Assembly: GCF_027886425.1 (NCBI RefSeq) | Contig: NZ_CP115671.1 | Location: forward strand, 1,736,001 to 1,800,000 | Origin: Brevundimonas vesicularis | Lineage (GTDB): Bacteria > Pseudomonadota > Alphaproteobacteria > Caulobacterales > Caulobacteraceae | Direction: 5' to 3' | DNA: 64,000 nucleotides | Shown here: piece by piece, positions 49,786-59,096 of the stretch | Numbering within the stretch: position 1 is the stretch's first letter | Layout of the letters: each line of letters begins with the position of its first letter | The notes under the pieces: generated by a model | What the model saw: only the letters and a program-made list of their open reading frames with translations | What the model was told of the DNA's origin: nothing | The model's database searches: none | Position numbers and translations under genes: made by a program

Positions 49786-50166
49786 TCAGGGGAGGGATCC
49801 CAGGTTTGGCAGATTAGCCAACCGACCGATGCCCAAGCCTTGATAGTCGAAGAGCCGGTTGCTGCGCTCGCCTTGCATCATTTCCGCAGTCTTTTGCTTG
49901 AACTGATCTAGGCTCTCCACTGCAAGGATCGGGCGCATCTCGTTGAAGAACGTCAGGGACTCAGCGCGTGCAAACAGAGGGAACGGGCTGAAGCGACGGG
50001 CCGCATAGACGAGAGAATGAGGGTACCAGTTACTGGACGGGCTACGGATAGTATGAAAGCGGAGATAGAGTATGAAGTCCGCCTGCATCAGCGACTCGAA
50101 GCTTGGCACAGAACCCTCAGGGTGAGCTTCCTTCAGGATATCTGCCTCAAGGCTGATCCGGTTCAA
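49786..50166 (-). CDS. Small partner of the SEFIR protein, 126 aa
   Basis: MNRISLEADILKEAHPEGSV, SLMQADFILYLRFHTIRS, NWYPHSLVYAARRFSPFPLF and ARAESLTFFNEMRPILAVES: alpha/beta protein with a striking WYP-SLVY and FARAE pair. Two bases after the SEFIR stop, so a two-gene unit. I do not recognise it; it could be a sensor, inhibitor or immunity protein for the SEFIR effector. Confidence 0.65.
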   Translation of the reverse strand: MNRISLEADILKEAHPEGSVPSFESLMQADFILYLRFHTIRSPSSNWYPHSLVYAARRFSPFPLFARAESLTFFNEMRPILAVESLDQFKQKTAEMMQGERSNRLFDYQGLGIGRLANLPNLGSLP

Positions 50167-50168
50167 AC

Positions 50169-51242
50169 CTAACCTCTGGTTTCGATGGTCGAGGAGGCGA
50201 CATACTGACGGAATACAGTGTAGTCAGACGTCGCCCGACCGGCGCCTCCATTATCTTCATTGACCAGGTAAGGCCGTCGAAGCGCGGAGTCCACGAGATC
50301 AAACCTGCGCTCATCCAAAGCCAGGGCGATGGCAGCCAGAAATGCGTCATGTGCCGCAACCTTGAAGGGGTCGAACTGATGGGTGTTCCAGTGGGTGACG
50401 TCAGGTCCTCGCCACATCAGCTGCCCGAGCTGCTCATGTATGGTCAGCACTCGCTCCCATAGGTCTCCGTCTGCCCCGAAACGCAGCACAGTCGAGACGA
50501 CTTCCGCGAGCTGCCTCAGGTAAGGACGGATAGCGTTGATGGACTGCAAGATGGCTTCGTCGAATGGTTGATCTGTCTCCTCCACCGGCGTCAGCCGCTT
50601 GAGTTCGGCTATGAGAGCATCGCCATACTCGCGAAGGAGTCCCGATGCATTTCGCGACCCTTGCCTAAGGGCTTCCTCGACGCGACGCGCACGCGACTGA
50701 GTTCCCGACGCAACAGGTGGGGCATCCAACACGGCTTCGGGGATCGACCCGAGCTTGGGCTTGATGTGCTGAGGCCTATTGATCAGCCACCTCAGCAGCT
50801 GCTCGTAGCTGGCTTCGAACTTGTCCACAGAACGGAAGTCAAAGAATATGCGACCTTTGTAAAAGACGGGTACATGCGCGTTTCCTTCGCCGTCTTCGTC
50901 CGTCATCAGCGCCGCGAACTTGTCCTGCGCCCCTTGCTTATATATTTCCGGTGAGATGATCTGGCTCTCAGTGCCTACGCCGCCTGATCGGTTATCTGCT
51001 TTCTCAACGTACGTCTTGTCGCAGATCATAATCACCTTGGTAACAGTCTTGTCCGTCACCATCGATTCCATGAACTGATAGGCGTCGTGCCCTGGCTTGA
51101 GATCCCACTTGTCGAGAATCACGTCGACGCCGTCTTCCCGTAGACGGGTCGCAAGGTTGATCACCCACGCTTCATGCGTAGGTGACGACCAAGAGTATGA
51201 GATGAAGGCACGGATAGGTGCCGCAGCATCGGTTTCAGGCAT
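50169..51242 (-). CDS. SEFIR/TIR-like domain protein, candidate NAD-depleting effector
   Basis: 357 aa from MPETDAAAPIRAFISYSW. FISYSW (13-18), DVILDKWDLKPGHDAY (40-55), FMESMV..TKVIMICDKTYVEKAD and GGVGTESQIIS (87-97, E92 a catalytic candidate) follow the SEFIR order; the C-terminal 200 residues (LLRWLINRPQHIKPKLGSIP, then helices) are unassigned and may sense infection. SEFIR proteins are known bacterial anti-phage effectors acting by NAD+ loss. Start at 51242 is preferred to 51302, whose extra residues look non-coding. Confidence 0.8.
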   Translation of the reverse strand: MPETDAAAPIRAFISYSWSSPTHEAWVINLATRLREDGVDVILDKWDLKPGHDAYQFMESMVTDKTVTKVIMICDKTYVEKADNRSGGVGTESQIISPEIYKQGAQDKFAALMTDEDGEGNAHVPVFYKGRIFFDFRSVDKFEASYEQLLRWLINRPQHIKPKLGSIPEAVLDAPPVASGTQSRARRVEEALRQGSRNASGLLREYGDALIAELKRLTPVEETDQPFDEAILQSINAIRPYLRQLAEVVSTVLRFGADGDLWERVLTIHEQLGQLMWRGPDVTHWNTHQFDPFKVAAHDAFLAAIALALDERRFDLVDSALRRPYLVNEDNGGAGRATSDYTVFRQYVASSTIETRG

Positions 51243-51273
51243 GGTTCCAACGTAAGGTTGATGGGAGGTGCGC

Positions 51274-51810
51274 TTACGCCAACTCATAGGCGATAGCGGC
51301 ACAGTCGAGCGCCGCGCACAAGGCGTTCGTTGTCCGCGCGATCACTGATCCACTGTTGGTGAGGGCGCGCAGATTTGACCCCTTGCCCCCGACCTCCCGC
51401 AGCGCCCAAACAGCTCGGCCGATGCGCTCCACGTCCGAGCGACCGAGGGCGCCTCGAAATGTCGGGTCCTCCGCCTGGATCATGGCTTCAAGGTCGCGGA
51501 CGAACTCTTCCCGCTCCCGGCGTTTCTGTGCGAAGCCGTCCCCACCCCTCACGATGTTCCGGGTCTGGTCGAGCGCGGGCGGGGTCAGGCCGTTCTCTGG
51601 GTCCAGCAGCTCATAGTCCGCTCGGTATCGAAGGCCGGCCGAATGCTGGGTCCGCGAGATCGAGTTGGTGGTGAGCAGGGTTTCAAGCCCGTCGCGATGG
51701 ACGCGTTTGGTCTTGGAACTAGTCCCATCCGACGCCTTAACCGTGACATCCTCCAAGAAGACCTCTCGCACCTGCTCCAGATCGGCCATTTCCTTGAACC
51801 GAGCGGTCAC
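51274..51810 (-). CDS. Possible DUF6456/antiterminator-like protein, 178 aa
   Basis: HRDGLETLLTTNSISRTQHS and AGLRYRADYELLDPENGLTP resemble the DUF6456 pattern (AAGERFRADFE) seen in phage and alphaproteobacterial regulators; C-terminal helices contain VERIGRAVWALREVGGKGS, an HTH-like stretch. At the end of the replication genes it holds the position of a late-gene regulator such as Q or RinA. ATGA overlap upstream. Confidence 0.5.
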   Translation of the reverse strand: MTARFKEMADLEQVREVFLEDVTVKASDGTSSKTKRVHRDGLETLLTTNSISRTQHSAGLRYRADYELLDPENGLTPPALDQTRNIVRGGDGFAQKRREREEFVRDLEAMIQAEDPTFRGALGRSDVERIGRAVWALREVGGKGSNLRALTNSGSVIARTTNALCAALDCAAIAYELA

Positions 51811-52091
51811 CTCCTGGACCCGACGACGCTGTCGATCTCCCGGTCCAAGGCTTCAAGCGCGAGGTGACCCGCTCGGCGCGTCGCCAGATCGGGTTGGCCA
51901 ATCTTCCCTTGGGCCTCGGCGAACCGATAGGCTTGGCTTTCGGTCAGGACGTGGCCTCTGATACTCACCGGCGCCGCGTTGTCGTTTACCGCCGACGGGT
52001 GGTTGTCGTTGGCCCCGATCATCCTGGGAGCGGAGGGCTTGGCGTAGCGGCCCTTGCGGAGCTTCGCCTTGGCTTTGGATTGCTTGCTCAT
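51807..52091 (-). CDS. Basic hypothetical protein, 94 aa
   Basis: MSKQSKAKAKLRKGRYAKPS N-terminus, strongly basic; then AYRFAEAQGKIGQPDLATRR. Possibly binds nucleic acid. ATGA overlap with the GNAT-like gene. Confidence 0.6.
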   Translation of the reverse strand: MSKQSKAKAKLRKGRYAKPSAPRMIGANDNHPSAVNDNAAPVSIRGHVLTESQAYRFAEAQGKIGQPDLATRRAGHLALEALDREIDSVVGSRR

Positions 52092-52567
52092 GCGGCGGCG
52101 TCCTCTGGCTGGCTGATATTCTGGTTGGCGGGCTCCCACAGAAGCTTATTCTCGGTAGGGTGTTTGTCGGAGCGGCGCCGCGATGGTGTGTTCCAGCTTC
52201 GACCTTCAACTTGGGCGACAACGACCCATCCGGCGGCGCGGAGTGACGTTCCGGCCTCACGGGCCAAAGTGTATGTGCCGATCCGGCGGAACCCCAAGGC
52301 GAGCGCTGCGCGTGCGCATTTCCCAAGTAGGAACGACGGTGCGTTTCTTGCGCCATCCACGACACAGAGACGGGTCACCTCGGCTGTAAGCCCGTCGTCG
52401 CGATGGCGGGCGACCGGACGACCGACAATGGCCACCCCGACAAGATCGTCGCCGACAAAGGCCCCGATGCTGAACAGGTGACCGACCGGCGGCGTGTGGT
52501 GGCGGTGATGCTCCGCAACGAACGATGCCGCGTCGGCGAACTCAATGCGCTGATGACGCAGGGTCAT
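52088..52567 (-). CDS. GNAT-like acetyltransferase (XF1762-type)
   Basis: 159 aa. HHRHHTPPVGHLFSIGAFVG, DLVGVAIVGRPVARHRDD and VTRLCVVDGARNAPSFLLGK ... GFRRIGTYTLAREAGTSLRA follow the XF1762 phage GNAT-fold family, found in many tailed phages beside replication genes. Substrate unknown; might modify host proteins or DNA. Confidence 0.75.
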   Translation of the reverse strand: MTLRHQRIEFADAASFVAEHHRHHTPPVGHLFSIGAFVGDDLVGVAIVGRPVARHRDDGLTAEVTRLCVVDGARNAPSFLLGKCARAALALGFRRIGTYTLAREAGTSLRAAGWVVVAQVEGRSWNTPSRRRSDKHPTENKLLWEPANQNISQPEDAAA

Positions 52568-53325
52568 GCCGCCGCTCCTCCTTCAAACAGGTCAGGCTTG
52601 GGGGTGTCGTTGGCCGCAGCCGGGCTGAACCCAAACTCGGCGAGGATAGCTTGCGGGACGCGGCAGCCGGGGGCGCCAGGGGCCGGGCCAGCGTCGTCCT
52701 TGGGCCAGTAGCGGTTCTGGCGATACTCGCGGATCCAACGCCGCCAGCGCTCGTCGGCGGGCTGGGCCTGGGCCTGGCGCTGGGCCAGCGAGGCGACGGC
52801 GGTCTTCGGCGCACGCTCGATGGCCGCCGCGATCCAGTTCCGCCACGCCGCACGCCAGTCGGCACAGCGCCGGTCGTTCTGGGCGGCGTGATTGCGGAAC
52901 CGCTCGGCCTGAGCCGTCACGTCGAGGTTCGCTCCGGCTGCTCGGGCCTTCGCTTGCTGCTCGGCGATGGCGTCCGCTGTCGGAAATCCATCGGGGATCG
53001 GCTTGGACGGCTTCCGCCGAGAACGGCCCTCGGGGGTAGGGGGTATTATATTCGCGGGAGGGTGTGGGTGGTTGGGGGGTCTGGGGGAAGGAGGGAGAGG
53101 GAGGGAGGCTCCTTCGTCCTGACCGTCAGAAATGACGTCAGTTCTGACGCTTTCTGACGCTTTCTGACGCTTGCGCTCTTCGTAGCGCGCCTGGCGTTCT
53201 GCACCCTTCGTGCGCTGGCGAGCAGCATCGCCACCCTCGGCTTGGGCTTCGGCGACACGAAGGATCTGCTCGGCGGTTAGGCCGAGGTCGACGAGTTCAC
53301 GCAGGGCTGAAAGGCTCAGGCTCAT
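52564..53325 (-). CDS. Candidate replication initiator/helicase loader
   Basis: 253 aa from MSLSLSALRELVDLGLTAEQ. N-terminal helical DNA-binding-like part, a Pro-rich linker (about 85-125), and a C-terminal DnaT/DnaD-like region (ERFRNHAAQNDRRCADWRAA and WRNWI). The WxxxWxxW-type pattern is usual in phage proteins adjacent to DnaB. ATGA overlap with dnaB. Function inferred from layout. Confidence 0.65.
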   Translation of the reverse strand: MSLSLSALRELVDLGLTAEQILRVAEAQAEGGDAARQRTKGAERQARYEERKRQKASESVRTDVISDGQDEGASLPLPPSPRPPNHPHPPANIIPPTPEGRSRRKPSKPIPDGFPTADAIAEQQAKARAAGANLDVTAQAERFRNHAAQNDRRCADWRAAWRNWIAAAIERAPKTAVASLAQRQAQAQPADERWRRWIREYRQNRYWPKDDAGPAPGAPGCRVPQAILAEFGFSPAAANDTPKPDLFEGGAAA

Positions 53326-54736
53326 GACCGCTCCGTGTTGGTGATGAGGTCGATTTCGGCCCGATAGTCCTGGGGCTCGCTGCCCTCGGACCCGTGGCGG
53401 TTCTTGGCGATGATCACGTCCATGCGCGTGCGCAGGCCGGCGACCTCCATTTCCCATTCAAGATGGGCGTCGGTGTGCGCCTTCGGCTCGGCCTTCTGCA
53501 GGTAGTAGACCTCGCGGAAGGGAAAGAGGACGGCGTCGGCGTCCTGCTCGATGGAGCCGGATTCCCGAAGGTCGGACAGCATCGGCCGCTTGTCGTCCCG
53601 GCTCTCGACGGAGCGGTTCAACTGGCTGAGCAGGATGATCGCGATCTTGGCTTCACGAGCCAGGGTCTTCAGGGCGCCGGTCATCTCAGCGATGGCGCTG
53701 GCCTCGTTGCGGCCGGCGAGGGCGGGGCGGCGCATCAGCTGCAGGTAGTCGATGCCAATGGCCGCCAGATCGCCACGGCGTTTCATGGCCCAGACGGCGC
53801 GGCTGACGTCTTCGACGGACACGCCGGCGCGGTCGCGGAGCCAGAGGTTCTTGGGAATGGATTGTTTCGCGCGGTGAAGGGCTTGCAGATCGAAGCTCGT
53901 CAACGGCTGGACCTTTGCGATGTCGGAGAAGCTGACGGGCTGGTCTTCCTCGACCGTCAGACGCGACAGGGCGCGGTCGTTCAGCTGGTCGGTGTCCATT
54001 TCCAGCGAGAAGCCGGCGAAGAGCTTGCCAGGGTTCCGCAGGGCGGCGCCGTAGAGGACGTTGCCCAGCAGCGCCGTCTTGCCCATGCCGGGGCGCCCGG
54101 CCATAACGATGACAGAACCGGGCAGCAGGCCGCCGAGGCGCTTGTCGATCGATGACAGGCCGGTCTGGACACCCTTGGGCTTGCCGGTGGCCACTTCCAG
54201 CTCCAGCCGGTCCATGCGGGCTTGGGCTGCGTCCCACGCGTTCACAAACAGGGCGTCTTCGGGGCGGCGCCGCGTTCAGCCTCTTCAAGCTCAGCACGCG
54301 CCTTGGCGACGGCCATATAGCCGCTGTGCTCGGGGTCACGGGCCGAGGTCAGCGTCTCCGTCGCCATTTTGATCAGGCGGCGCCGGACGGCTGTGTCCGC
54401 GATCTGCTCGGCATAGGCGCGGATCGTGTTGGCGGGTGGGGCGGCATCCCAGAGACGACGCAGATACGGCAGGCCGCCGAAGTGTTCGAACGCAGGATCC
54501 GGCGCCAGGTCGTTCTGGATGGTGGCGGGCTCAGCCAGCTTGCCGGCGGTGATCAACCGACCGACCAGGGCGTAGATGCGCTGATGGTACGGCTCAGAGA
54601 AATCCTCTGGCGTGACAAGGTCGTGGACCTGCCTGTGCGCCTCGTTGCTGAAGAGGAGGATGCCTAGCAAGGCTTGTTCAGCCTCTAGGTTCAGAGGAAG
54701 GTTCGAACCCTCGTCTTGGTCGCGCGGGTCCATCAT
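53322..54736 (-). CDS. dnaB: Replicative DNA helicase DnaB (copy B, frameshifted)
   Basis: Full-length gene, about 471 aa when repaired. N-terminal domain LNLEAEQALLGILLFSNEAH (residues about 13-120); RecA-like domain with GRPGMGKTALL (Walker A), IGIDYLQLM (Walker B), SQLNRSVESRDDKRP and LRESGSIEQDADAVLF (H3/H4). The G run 54261-54264 has four bases here and five in copy A, which is open; so this break is an error. Hexameric 5'-3' helicase for the phage fork. Confidence 0.93.
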
Positions 54737-54915
54737 GCCGCCTTCTCCGTGAAGAGAGGGCCGCAGCGGATGGTCTCAGCGCGGGCTACAGCAGCCTCGG
54801 CATGGCGGGTGAGCAGTGCAGCCGCCTGAGGGTAGCGCTTGGCCCGAGCCTTGGCTTCCCGACGCAGGGTGTCGGCGTAGAACAGTTCGAACGCTACAAG
54901 ATCGCGTCTATTCAT
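54733..54915 (-). CDS. Small hypothetical protein upstream of dnaB (copy B)
   Basis: Identical to 787-969. Alternative ATG at 54927. ATGA overlap with dnaB at 54733-54736. Confidence 0.65.
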   Translation of the reverse strand: MNRRDLVAFELFYADTLRREAKARAKRYPQAAALLTRHAEAAVARAETIRCGPLFTEKAA

Positions 54916-55261
54916 GGCGGCCCCCATCGTTGGCGGCCTTGGTCAGGTTGGCGAACGCCTGCTCCGCGGCGGCGCGCCGGATCGGGCCGGTGTAGATCGA
55001 GACATGGGCGAAGCGCCCGAAGGTAGAGGCGGCGCCCTCGGCGTCGAGACGGGCGCATAGGGCATCCTTCACGGCCGAGAGCACGCCCTCGCAATGCAGG
55101 ACCAGATCGGCGTCGCTGATGCCTGCGATGGCGACGGCTGTGGCCATGCGCGCATCGGCCCTCACCTTGGCGTCACGCGCCTTCTGAGCGGCGGTGCGGC
55201 GGTCCTTGTCGATCTGGGTCAGGACGCGATCGGAGAAGTCGCGGCGTTGGGGACGGGACAT
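54908..55261 (-). CDS. Hypothetical early protein, 117 aa (copy B)
   Basis: Identical to 962-1315; start again overlaps the GcrA-like stop. Confidence 0.75.
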   Translation of the reverse strand: MSRPQRRDFSDRVLTQIDKDRRTAAQKARDAKVRADARMATAVAIAGISDADLVLHCEGVLSAVKDALCARLDAEGAASTFGRFAHVSIYTGPIRRAAAEQAFANLTKAANDGGRHE

Positions 55262-56003
55262 CAGGCGGCCCACCGACGGTTGGCACGCTCAAGGTTCTCC
55301 TTGGGCTTCGGCTGGGTGATGTCGCGGGCGAAGGCGCGCTGGGCGTGGTCGAGGCAGTAGGAACACTTCTCGATGCCCTGATAGATCGGGGCGCCACAGG
55401 CCAGCTGGTCGGCCGCGCGGGCGGGCGTCCCGACGGGCCAAGCGCATTGACCGAAGCTGCGACCGACCATGGGGACCGAGTTGTCGTTCGCCGCGTCGAT
55501 CGTCCGCTTGATGATCAGGCGGCCGGCGGCGGCCTTCTCGGCGCGCTGCTCAGCGGTGCTGTCGGACTTGGACTTGGACAGGTCGAAAGGCTGCGAGACG
55601 GTGGCCTTCGGGGGCTTGGGATGCTTCGGGGGCGAGGCTCGCGAACGGGCTTCACCTTCGCGGTCTTGGCAACGGTCCCGGGCTTTGCGTTCGTCTTCCG
55701 GCCTTCGCTCAAGCCGTGCCGGTGAACCATGCCGATCACCATGTTTCGGGTCCAGGTCGGGCCCATCAGCCGGGCGATGTTGCTTGCCGACTTATTTTCC
55801 AGCCACAGGCGTTCGACGTGCTCGACAGTCTCGGGCGTGTGGAGCGCATTGCCGCGCCGACGGTCCCCCAGCCCGAAACTCTTTCGGATGCTACGGACGC
55901 TGGTCTCGGATATGCCGAGGCGGTCGCCGATCTGGGTTCCGCTCAGGCCGGCTTCCCATAGGCGGGTAAACTCGGCGCGGCTTACTTTGGCGAAGATGTT
56001 CAT
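55261..56003 (-). CDS. GcrA-like regulator (copy B, frameshifted)
   Basis: Same internal break as copy A, at the G run 55628-55632, so the frameshift is either real or a systematic miscall. Here the ATG at 56003 overlaps the TGA of the resolvase gene, showing two separate genes rather than the fusion seen at 1569-2564. Confidence 0.8.
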
Positions 56004-56512
56004 GCGGCCCTCCCGGCCGTGAAGTTAAGGGGATCCCAGCGGCCGGCGTCGCGGGGGAAGCGGGTTTTCACGGCGTGGAGCCAGAGACCGAAAGCGTCGG
56101 CTTCGTCGGGGACGGCAGGGTTGAAACCGTAGGTCCGGGCGGCGCGGACCATGTCGTCCTTGTCGGCGCGGCCGGAGCCGGTCAGGGCCTTCTTGACGGT
56201 GACCGGGTAGACCTCGCAGCACTCGATGGCGGCGCGGACGGCGACCATTTCAGTGATGCCGGCGAGGGCGTGGAGCTTGCGCGTCACATGCGGCGTCGCG
56301 CTGGACGCCAGGATGGGCGCTTCGAACAGGAGAAGGCTCGGCCCGACCTCGCGGACCTTCAACGTCAGCCAGTCCTCAAAGGCGATGAGGAAGGAGCCGA
56401 CGTCCTCGCCGGTCTTCGGCAGGCGGATATGACCGATCGCCGGCAGTTCGCCGGTGTCAGGCTGTCCGAAGCAGAAGCCGGTGCAGGTTGCGAGGTCGAG
56501 CGCGAGGTACAT
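56000..56512 (-). CDS. RuvC-like Holliday-junction resolvase (copy B, intact)
   Basis: 170 aa, ending PLNFTAGRAA. Acidic residues D6, E64, D136 and D139 as described for copy A; basic LTGSGRADKDDMVRAA before the last motif is also RuvC-like. Probably the correct version: both its ends use ATGA overlaps. Confidence 0.87.
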   Translation of the reverse strand: MYLALDLATCTGFCFGQPDTGELPAIGHIRLPKTGEDVGSFLIAFEDWLTLKVREVGPSLLLFEAPILASSATPHVTRKLHALAGITEMVAVRAAIECCEVYPVTVKKALTGSGRADKDDMVRAARTYGFNPAVPDEADAFGLWLHAVKTRFPRDAGRWDPLNFTAGRAA

Positions 56513-57078
56513 CAGGCTGCGCCCTGAACCGCAGCCGCAGCCAGATCATCGTTGGCGGCCGACTTTTCGAACTTCTCAGCCAGTCTGGTCTGGGCCCGGC
56601 GCCAGCCTTGCGAGAAGTCCGGGACGTGGGCTGGCAGCACCCATTCAGGCGGGATCTCGTCTTCGCCGCGCAGGCCCATGGCATAGCCCTGGGCTTCGGC
56701 GTCGACGGAATCACGGGCGGCGTCGCCCAGATTGAACAGGTCCGGCTGGGTGCCGGCCGGAAGGCCCGCCCAGGTCCGCAGCTTGGCGCGACGCTCTTCC
56801 TCGGCCGTCAGGTCGCGTCGGCTGGCCTTGCCGTCGTCCAAGATGGCCTGCAGTTCCTTGCGCGAGAAGCCGTCGGCCTTCGCGGTGCGGAACAGATCAG
56901 TCAGGGCCTGGGCCTCGACGTCCAGCGCAGCCTTGGCGACCGCCTTCTTGGCCTCCTGCACACGCAGCTTGTTGATGTGCGACAGGAAGACAGCTTCCTC
57001 ATCGCGGTTGGGGATCGACTTGGGTTCGCCGCCGTCAGGGCTGGCGCTCAGCTTCTTGGCCATCTGGCCCTCCATCAA
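56512..57078 (-). CDS. GapR/RMF-like early protein (copy B)
   Basis: Identical to 2564-3130. Confidence 0.7.
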   Translation of the reverse strand: MMEGQMAKKLSASPDGGEPKSIPNRDEEAVFLSHINKLRVQEAKKAVAKAALDVEAQALTDLFRTAKADGFSRKELQAILDDGKASRRDLTAEEERRAKLRTWAGLPAGTQPDLFNLGDAARDSVDAEAQGYAMGLRGEDEIPPEWVLPAHVPDFSQGWRRAQTRLAEKFEKSAANDDLAAAAVQGAA

Positions 57079-57109
57079 GACCGCTCAACGGGGCGGTCTG
57101 TCCCGTTGG

Positions 57110-57208
57110 TCAGCGCTCTCGCGGGTGCGAGGCGAAGGTGATCAGGTCGGTGACGCCATGGGCGAAGGCCTGGAATGCGATGTGGAGGCGGTAGAGCAGG
57201 GCGCCCAT
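57110..57208 (-). CDS. 32-aa small protein (copy B)
   Basis: Identical to 3162-3260. Confidence 0.5.
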   Translation of the reverse strand: MGALLYRLHIAFQAFAHGVTDLITFASHPRER

Positions 57209-57537
57209 CAGGCAGGCTCCACGACAGGCGCGCGGGTCGGCTCTTCAAAGTCTGTCGCCGTTTTCAGCCATGCGCTCAGGTCGCGACGTTGAAGCTTGCG
57301 AAAGAGTCTCGGGCTGAAATGACCGTCTGTGTGAACGGAGTTGGGCTTCCAAGCTTTGATGCCGACCAGCTTCACCCCAACGGTTTCACCGTGCATGTTG
57401 GCGTAGTTCTGCCCCTCGCCATCCACCAGCAGCGACACTTCGCGGATGGTGTGAATCTGACCAACTGCGATGAAGCGGCCGGACTTTGGTCCAACGGCAA
57501 TCACCTGCACTTCGTCGCCCGGTTTGAAGTCGCACAT
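57208..57537 (-). CDS. SH3-like hypothetical protein, 109 aa (copy B)
   Basis: Identical to 3260-3589. Confidence 0.7.
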   Translation of the reverse strand: MCDFKPGDEVQVIAVGPKSGRFIAVGQIHTIREVSLLVDGEGQNYANMHGETVGVKLVGIKAWKPNSVHTDGHFSPRLFRKLQRRDLSAWLKTATDFEEPTRAPVVEPA

Positions 57538-57992
57538 TAGGCTGCCCTCCGATCATCAGTGGCGTTCTCGGCGGCACGGCGCACGGCGCGGACCCGCTCA
57601 AGCGCTTCTTCGGCGTCGCGCTCGGCGCGGCAGATGGCGTCCAGATCGTTGGGGGACAGCCGGTCGTCAGCCAGGGCCTCACGAACGGCGGTGACGACGT
57701 CCATGCTCTCCTGGGCGAGGTCGAAGGCCAGTTCCTTGAGGCAGCCCGTGACCTTCGTCGGGAACATCCGGCGTTCAGCGATGGCGCCGGAATAGACCGG
57801 GCCCTGACCCGCGTATTCCTCCAGCGCGTCCATGACATCGGCCGGCATGGTCGAGGGGTCTTCGGGGTTTTGATAGCCGGACAGGGCCGACTTGCGGACC
57901 CGGCAGGCCCCGGCCGCCTCTTCCAGGCCGCCGCATTGGTCGATCAGCTCGCGGGCGAGCCGGGCGTGTTCACGATGGCTGAGCTTGTTCAT
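57537..57992 (-). CDS. CII-like regulatory protein (copy B)
   Basis: Identical to 3589-4044. Confidence 0.55.
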   Translation of the reverse strand: MNKLSHREHARLARELIDQCGGLEEAAGACRVRKSALSGYQNPEDPSTMPADVMDALEEYAGQGPVYSGAIAERRMFPTKVTGCLKELAFDLAQESMDVVTAVREALADDRLSPNDLDAICRAERDAEEALERVRAVRRAAENATDDRRAA

Positions 57993-58039
57993 GTGCTGCG
58001 GATGTTCCGGGCGGGTTTCCAGATGACCGAAGGGGCCGG

Positions 58040-58381
58040 TCAGGCGACGGAGGGGCCTGGCTGTTCGGGAGAAGGCGATTGGGCTTCAGAGTTCGCGGCG
58101 TGAGGATGTGGCTGGGCGACACCGATGCTCGCGAGGACGCGGACTGTTGGCCTCTGCGTGAGATCGTAAGCCTGTGCGGCCTGACGCTCGGCGGCGAGGA
58201 CGCCCCGGATGATCGGGCGGTGCGCGGCCATTCCTTCGGCAAGAAGCGCCAGCAGAGCCAGCGCGTCAGACTGGCGACCGTCGGTGGCCAGCTTCTGGAT
58301 CTCGATCACTGTCCCATAGGCGGCGTCGGCAACCACCAGCGTTTCGACGACCAGAGGGAGGCGGGCCGGTGAGGTGGACAC
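58040..58381 (-). CDS. Hypothetical early protein, 113 aa, GTG start (copy B)
   Basis: Identical to 4092-4433. Confidence 0.6.
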   Translation of the reverse strand: MSTSPARLPLVVETLVVADAAYGTVIEIQKLATDGRQSDALALLALLAEGMAAHRPIIRGVLAAERQAAQAYDLTQRPTVRVLASIGVAQPHPHAANSEAQSPSPEQPGPSVA

Positions 58382-58382
58382 G

Positions 58383-58628
58383 TCAGGCCGCCTTCTCGGT
58401 GGCGGTGTCGTCGTTGGCGGCGGTCGGGCAGGGCGCCGGGGCCAGCAGATCGGCCGGACGCACCTTGCCCTTGGTCGCCCGCTCAATCGCAACGGCGGTC
58501 TCCAGAGAGGGAACGGACTTACCGCGCCGGATGCGCGACGCCTGCGATCGACTGCAGCCGACGGCGTTTGCCAGCCACTGGTCGTCCCGCTCGGAACCCA
58601 TCCATCGATCAAGCCTGGTCTGCGTCAT
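58383..58628 (-). CDS. Cro-like regulator (copy B)
   Basis: Identical to 4435-4680. Confidence 0.8.
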   Translation of the reverse strand: MTQTRLDRWMGSERDDQWLANAVGCSRSQASRIRRGKSVPSLETAVAIERATKGKVRPADLLAPAPCPTAANDDTATEKAA

Positions 58629-58635
58629 GCGCAGA

Positions 58636-58664
58636 ATGTGCACCACATGCACATAACAGGTCAA
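58636..58664 (-). promoter_or_regulatory. Leftward early promoter and operator (copy B)
   Basis: Same -35 (TTGACC, 58664-58659) and 17-bp operator core (58653-58637) as at 4688-4716. Confidence 0.75.
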
Positions 58665-58721
58665 GGCGATTGTGCACGGTGGCCGCTGGCTGGCTTTTTC
58701 ACGGTGCGCGAGAATGTGCAC

Positions 58722-59096
58722 ATGCCGCACAGCGAACGCCCCAAGCACTATTTGCGCCAATGGCGGAAAGCCTCTGGGCTTTCCCTCCAGGGCGTGCGCG
58801 ACAAGGCGGAGGCGCTGTTCGAGGATCGCGTCGTCGCTGAAGGCGAGGAGGTTGACCTGAACAAGATCGGCCTCAGCCACTCGACCCTGAGCCGGATTGA
58901 GAGCTTCAAGAACCCCTACAATCAGCGGCTCCTTGAGGTGCTGGCCGAAGTTTACGGCACCGATGTGCCATCGCTCATCATGCGAAACCCGGAAGACCCG
59001 GAAGGCATCTGGACGATCATGGATCAGATCCCGGCCGCCCAGCGTCCTGTCGCGCTCAAGATGCTGAGCGGGCTAAAGACCGGGACGGACGGATGA
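58722..59096 (+). CDS. CI-like repressor (copy B)
   Basis: Identical to 4774-5148. Confidence 0.75.
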   Translation: MPHSERPKHYLRQWRKASGLSLQGVRDKAEALFEDRVVAEGEEVDLNKIGLSHSTLSRIESFKNPYNQRLLEVLAEVYGTDVPSLIMRNPEDPEGIWTIMDQIPAAQRPVALKMLSGLKTGTDG

